NCBI GenBank assembly: GCA_050247895.1
Contig: JBFWTJ010000209.1
Location: 1-7,337, forward strand
Direction: 5' to 3'
From: CAVPEW01 sp050247895
GTDB taxonomy: Bacteria > Actinomycetota > Acidimicrobiia > Acidimicrobiales > VFJN01
DNA length: 7,337 nt
Shown here: in pieces, positions 5,901 through 7,337 of the stretch
How positions within the stretch are numbered: the stretch's first letter is position 1
Layout: each line of letters opens with the position of its first letter
The notes under the pieces: model-generated
What the model saw: only the letters and a program-made list of their open reading frames with translations
What the model was told of the DNA's origin: nothing
The model's database searches: none
Translations under genes and position numbers: made by a program

Positions 5901-7337
5901 CCCAACCCGCTGTGGCGCTGGATCGACGCCGGCGACCGGATCGAGTCCGAGGTCGACGAGGCCGGCCGGCTGGTGGCGCTCACGGCACGGCCCTGGGACC
6001 GGCCCGCCGAGTCGGTGCGGGTCGCGGCTGACCCCGACGACGAGGCCGTGGTGGTGGTCGCCTCCGACGCGGGCGACGGCGACCCGCCCCTGCGGGTGCG
6101 CTACCGGGCCACCGCCGGGCCCGGCGGATCCGGGCCGACCTTCTCGGAGCTCGACGGCCCGCAGGCCCGGCGAGACCACACCCGGGCCGTGCTGCTGGGC
6201 GACGACGCCGCCTCGGTGGGCGGGACGAGCCTGCGGGCACGGTCCTGGACCTGCCCGCCGGGCTGGGCCGGGGCCTACGCCGCGACGGTGGGCGCACCGG
6301 CCGACACCCCGTTGCTGGGCCTGGCCTTCAGCCTGGCCTGGCCGTCGCTGGCCGACCTGCTGCTGGCCTCGCCGGTGGCCGACGCGTTCGAGCGCGTCGT
6401 GCACCACGAGCTCGACGTCACCCCGGGCCCGGCCTGGCCGCCGCAGCCGGGCGAGGACGGCGAGGTGGTGGCCACGGTGGTGGCGGCCCGGGACGAGGGG
6501 TCGACCCAGGCCGTGCGCTGCCGGGCCGAGCTGCGCTCGGCTCGGGGCCGGCTGGCGGTGGTCGAGGCCACGCTGCGGGTGCTGGCGCCGGCCGGACGGC
6601 TCCCCTGGGTCGAGGAGCGGCGCGATCGCCTCCGGCTCGCGCTCGACGCCGGCGACCGCGCCGCGCTGGACCTGCTGGCCGACCAGCCCTGGTGGCACCC
6701 CGTCCCGGGGGCCGCGACCCACGACGGGTCGGGCACCGCCACGGCCCACGGCGACGACGCCGGCGCCGGCGCCGACCGCGGTGCCCACGGGTCGGAGGGC
6801 GCGCCGTCCCGTGAGGGCGACGCACCGGACACCACCTCCGACGGTGGGGCGACGGCCGACCGCGGTGCCGTCGGGACGGTCGAGGTCGACGTCTCGATCG
6901 GCCTGACCCGGGCCGTGCCCGGCGGACCGGCCCGGGTCACCGCCACCGGCCTGGCCCGTGTCGCCGGGCAGGTGGTGGCCGAGATCCGGCTCGACGAGGT
7001 GGCCGAGGTCCGGGACCACCCGGTGCAGGCCGCGCTCGACCTCGTCGGCCGGCCGGCCCCCGAGCGCCGGCCCCGACCCCGGCGCCGGACGGCCGGGGCG
7101 ACCGACGTGGCCCCGGTGTCGCTGGACGGCTTCGCCGCGGTGAGCGGCGACCGCAACCCCCTGCACCGCTCGGTCCTGGCCGCCCGCCGGGCCGGCCGGC
7201 GGGGGCCGGTGGTGCACGGCATGTGGACCGCGTCGCGGGCCGAGGCGCTCGTGGTCGACGCGCTCTGCGACGGGGACCCGTCCCGCCTGGCCCGCTGGGC
7301 GGTGACCTGCACCGCGCCGGTGGAACCGGGCGACGAG
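2955..7337 (+). CDS. fas: Type I fatty acid synthase, N-terminal half (3' partial)
   Basis: This is the first 1461 codons of a giant cytosolic FAS-I, which makes long-chain acyl-CoA from acetyl- and malonyl-CoA. The frame stays open to the window edge. Bacterial FAS-I is about 3,000 residues, so roughly half is present. The acyltransferase (about 1-430) has GQG at 36-38, the nucleophile motif GHSQG at 141-145 (Ser143) and a conserved His288. The FMN enoyl reductase (about 440-745) has PPILLAGMTPTT (444-455) and GGHHSWED (598-605). The central DUF1729-type region has KPYFGDL (751-757) and FVPVLDGEIRRW (867-878). Hot-dog segments follow from about 1110, then a basic linker (1370-1378), then the MaoC-like dehydratase with GDRNPLH (1398-1404; Asp1399, His1404) and VVHGMW (1419-1424). 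Transferase, carrier, ketoreductase and ketosynthase parts should lie downstream. The order and many stretches match M. tuberculosis FAS as I remember it. The GTG at 2955 is chosen for the GTGA overlap and because SLVDRL near residue 18 aligns with the mycobacterial N terminus. No catalytic residue I looked for is missing. Confidence 0.95.
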   Translation, partial: MTGPTGPAGRPAGAPPTSLVDRLAAGDERAALTFAGQGVAWLGELSALVADRPELRPLLDEATATLVDEAGSPEGLASGRYRHGFDVAAWVTDRGNVPDDAYLRSAAVSYPGILLAQLLLWQVVRTDGLERAGHGIVAAAGHSQGLLAALAVAEAPFGRVDDGRIDRHLRFAARLGRALAATAPGPATGPDGEPVSPMAAVRGVREDRLAALVAEVNDSSPERLAVSIALRNAGDRFVLSGPPEGLLLVRAALDRTAAAEEDQRRRGRRGGSPLRFGWSALDVEVPFHLAGASAEAAADAAAGELAAAGLLPSGADLAVAVVDPAGERDLRHEPDLAGTVVRSQFCNPVRWDATVRRLVEAGAGWVLDLGPGTDVAHLSTAAVRGSGARVLALASPEGRRVLATPGVAAREPDLRYADLAPGVVELPDGTRHLDNRHTRVAGRPPILLAGMTPTTADAGIVAAAANAGWHAELAGGGQPTTEALATRLEELDEQLAPGAEVVFNTLYLDRHLWDLHWERDGLILDARRQGSALRGLTVSAGIPDVDEAVAIARRLLDAGMPYVAFKPGTVDQIRQVGAIADALAPHPVFAQVEGGKAGGHHSWEDLDDLLLATYHDLRRRPNVVLCVGGGVAAPDRAADLLTGTWALAHGEPPMPVDGVLLGTVAMACAEATASPQVKAALVAAAGTADWVPRRGSGGGVTSGRSNLNADVHCLDNHAAQVAHLLEEVAGDPAAVAARADELVAALARTAKPYFGDLRAMTYLEVLERLVELMATGRHRRLDDGAWGDPTWRRRALEVFRRFAARLSPVDEGPVEVPVATPGDLDDPAAALAAFTRAHPRAATTLLHPADVDAVLASCDGPGKPVPFVPVLDGEIRRWYMADALWQAQDDRLDADAVLVIPGPEAVAGIERADEPVADLLARFEAAVLERLERAGTPVVPRDRLATTGLAPRHLARAVQGADGPVAGLLVASSVADEEGRSRPNPLWRWIDAGDRIESEVDEAGRLVALTARPWDRPAESVRVAADPDDEAVVVVASDAGDGDPPLRVRYRATAGPGGSGPTFSELDGPQARRDHTRAVLLGDDAASVGGTSLRARSWTCPPGWAGAYAATVGAPADTPLLGLAFSLAWPSLADLLLASPVADAFERVVHHELDVTPGPAWPPQPGEDGEVVATVVAARDEGSTQAVRCRAELRSARGRLAVVEATLRVLAPAGRLPWVEERRDRLRLALDAGDRAALDLLADQPWWHPVPGAATHDGSGTATAHGDDAGAGADRGAHGSEGAPSREGDAPDTTSDGGATADRGAVGTVEVDVSIGLTRAVPGGPARVTATGLARVAGQVVAEIRLDEVAEVRDHPVQAALDLVGRPAPERRPRPRRRTAGATDVAPVSLDGFAAVSGDRNPLHRSVLAARRAGRRGPVVHGMWTASRAEALVVDALCDGDPSRLARWAVTCTAPVEPGDE
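6771..6785 (+). repeat. 15-base in-frame direct repeat, copy 1
   Basis: GCCGACCGCGGTGCC encodes ADRGA (FAS-I residues 1273-1277) inside the low-complexity linker. An identical copy lies 84 bases downstream, in the same frame. Flanking sequence is not conserved between copies, so this is either a remnant of linker expansion or chance in very GC-rich coding DNA. Confidence 0.6.
6855..6869 (+). repeat. 15-base in-frame direct repeat, copy 2
   Basis: This is the second exact copy of the linker repeat, again encoding ADRGA (residues 1301-1305), at the point where the flexible linker gives way to the strand-rich segment. Confidence 0.6.

Larger units (their letters stand above)
6606..7062 (+). other. 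Extra segment of FAS-I between hot-dog region and dehydratase motif
   Basis: Residues about 1218-1370 of FAS-I hold three parts. The first is a helical, charged stretch ending in LLADQPWW (1240-1247). The second is a low-complexity Gly/Ala/Asp/Thr linker (about 1252-1308). The third is a strand-rich piece with VTATGLARVAGQVVAEIRL, then VQAALDLVG, just before the basic linker. From memory, mycobacterial FAS runs almost directly from the first hot-dog segment to its Arg-rich linker and dehydratase, so this looks like additional sequence. The third part resembles the second, non-catalytic hot-dog half of fungal FAS beta (GQVLLEL, then GNPVIDYL, ahead of SGDYNPIH). The linker is probably flexible. 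The assignment to a pseudo hot-dog fold is inference. Confidence 0.55.

Noticed and set aside
2615..6031. Long + strand open frame (1138 codons) beginning in permease 2
   Set aside because: It is an alternate frame of the real genes, with Arg/Pro/Gly-rich sequence and no motifs. The true FAS-I frame starts at 2955 and contains GHSQG, GGHHSWED and GDRNPLH.
2280..7217. Very long open frame on the - strand (1645 codons) antisense to permease 2 and FAS-I
   Set aside because: The translation is low-complexity Gly/Arg/Pro/Gln/His-rich with no recognisable domain. Such open frames arise because stop codons are rare opposite very GC-rich genes. The + strand has full family matches throughout.

Overview
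The window is very GC-rich DNA with strong G/C preference at third codon positions, packed with genes all on the + strand. This fits a high-GC actinobacterium. The large multidomain fatty acid synthase I (FAS-I) at the right end matches the bacterial FAS-I type known from mycobacteria and relatives. My guess is an actinobacterium outside the mycolic-acid group, perhaps Acidimicrobiia, but the sequence alone does not prove this.

Layout: (1) bases 1-849 are the 3' part of an iron-siderophore ABC transporter substrate-binding protein, whose start and signal peptide lie before the window. (2) 846-1871 is a complete FecCD-type permease that starts at a GTG overlapping the stop of the binding protein. 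(3) 1885-2958 is a second complete FecCD-type permease with its own strong Shine-Dalgarno sequence. (4) 2955-7337 is the first 1461 codons of FAS-I, which starts at a GTG overlapping the stop of permease 2 and runs off the right edge. There is no intergenic gap longer than 13 bases, and I see no RNA gene, mobile element, CRISPR array or terminator.

The first three genes form one iron-uptake module: a binding protein that captures a ferric siderophore or similar chelate, and two permeases that form a heterodimeric membrane channel. The ATPase that should drive them is not in the window; FAS-I follows directly where an ATPase gene is often found. FAS-I carries, in order, the acyltransferase, the FMN enoyl reductase with its central DUF1729-type region, hot-dog-fold segments and the dehydratase active site. 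The malonyl/palmitoyl transferase, acyl carrier, ketoreductase and ketosynthase parts should lie downstream.

The two points most worth a second look are the tight GTGA coupling of a fatty acid synthase to a siderophore permease, and an extra segment of about 160 residues before the dehydratase motif. From memory, that segment looks more like the fungal FAS beta chain than the mycobacterial enzyme.
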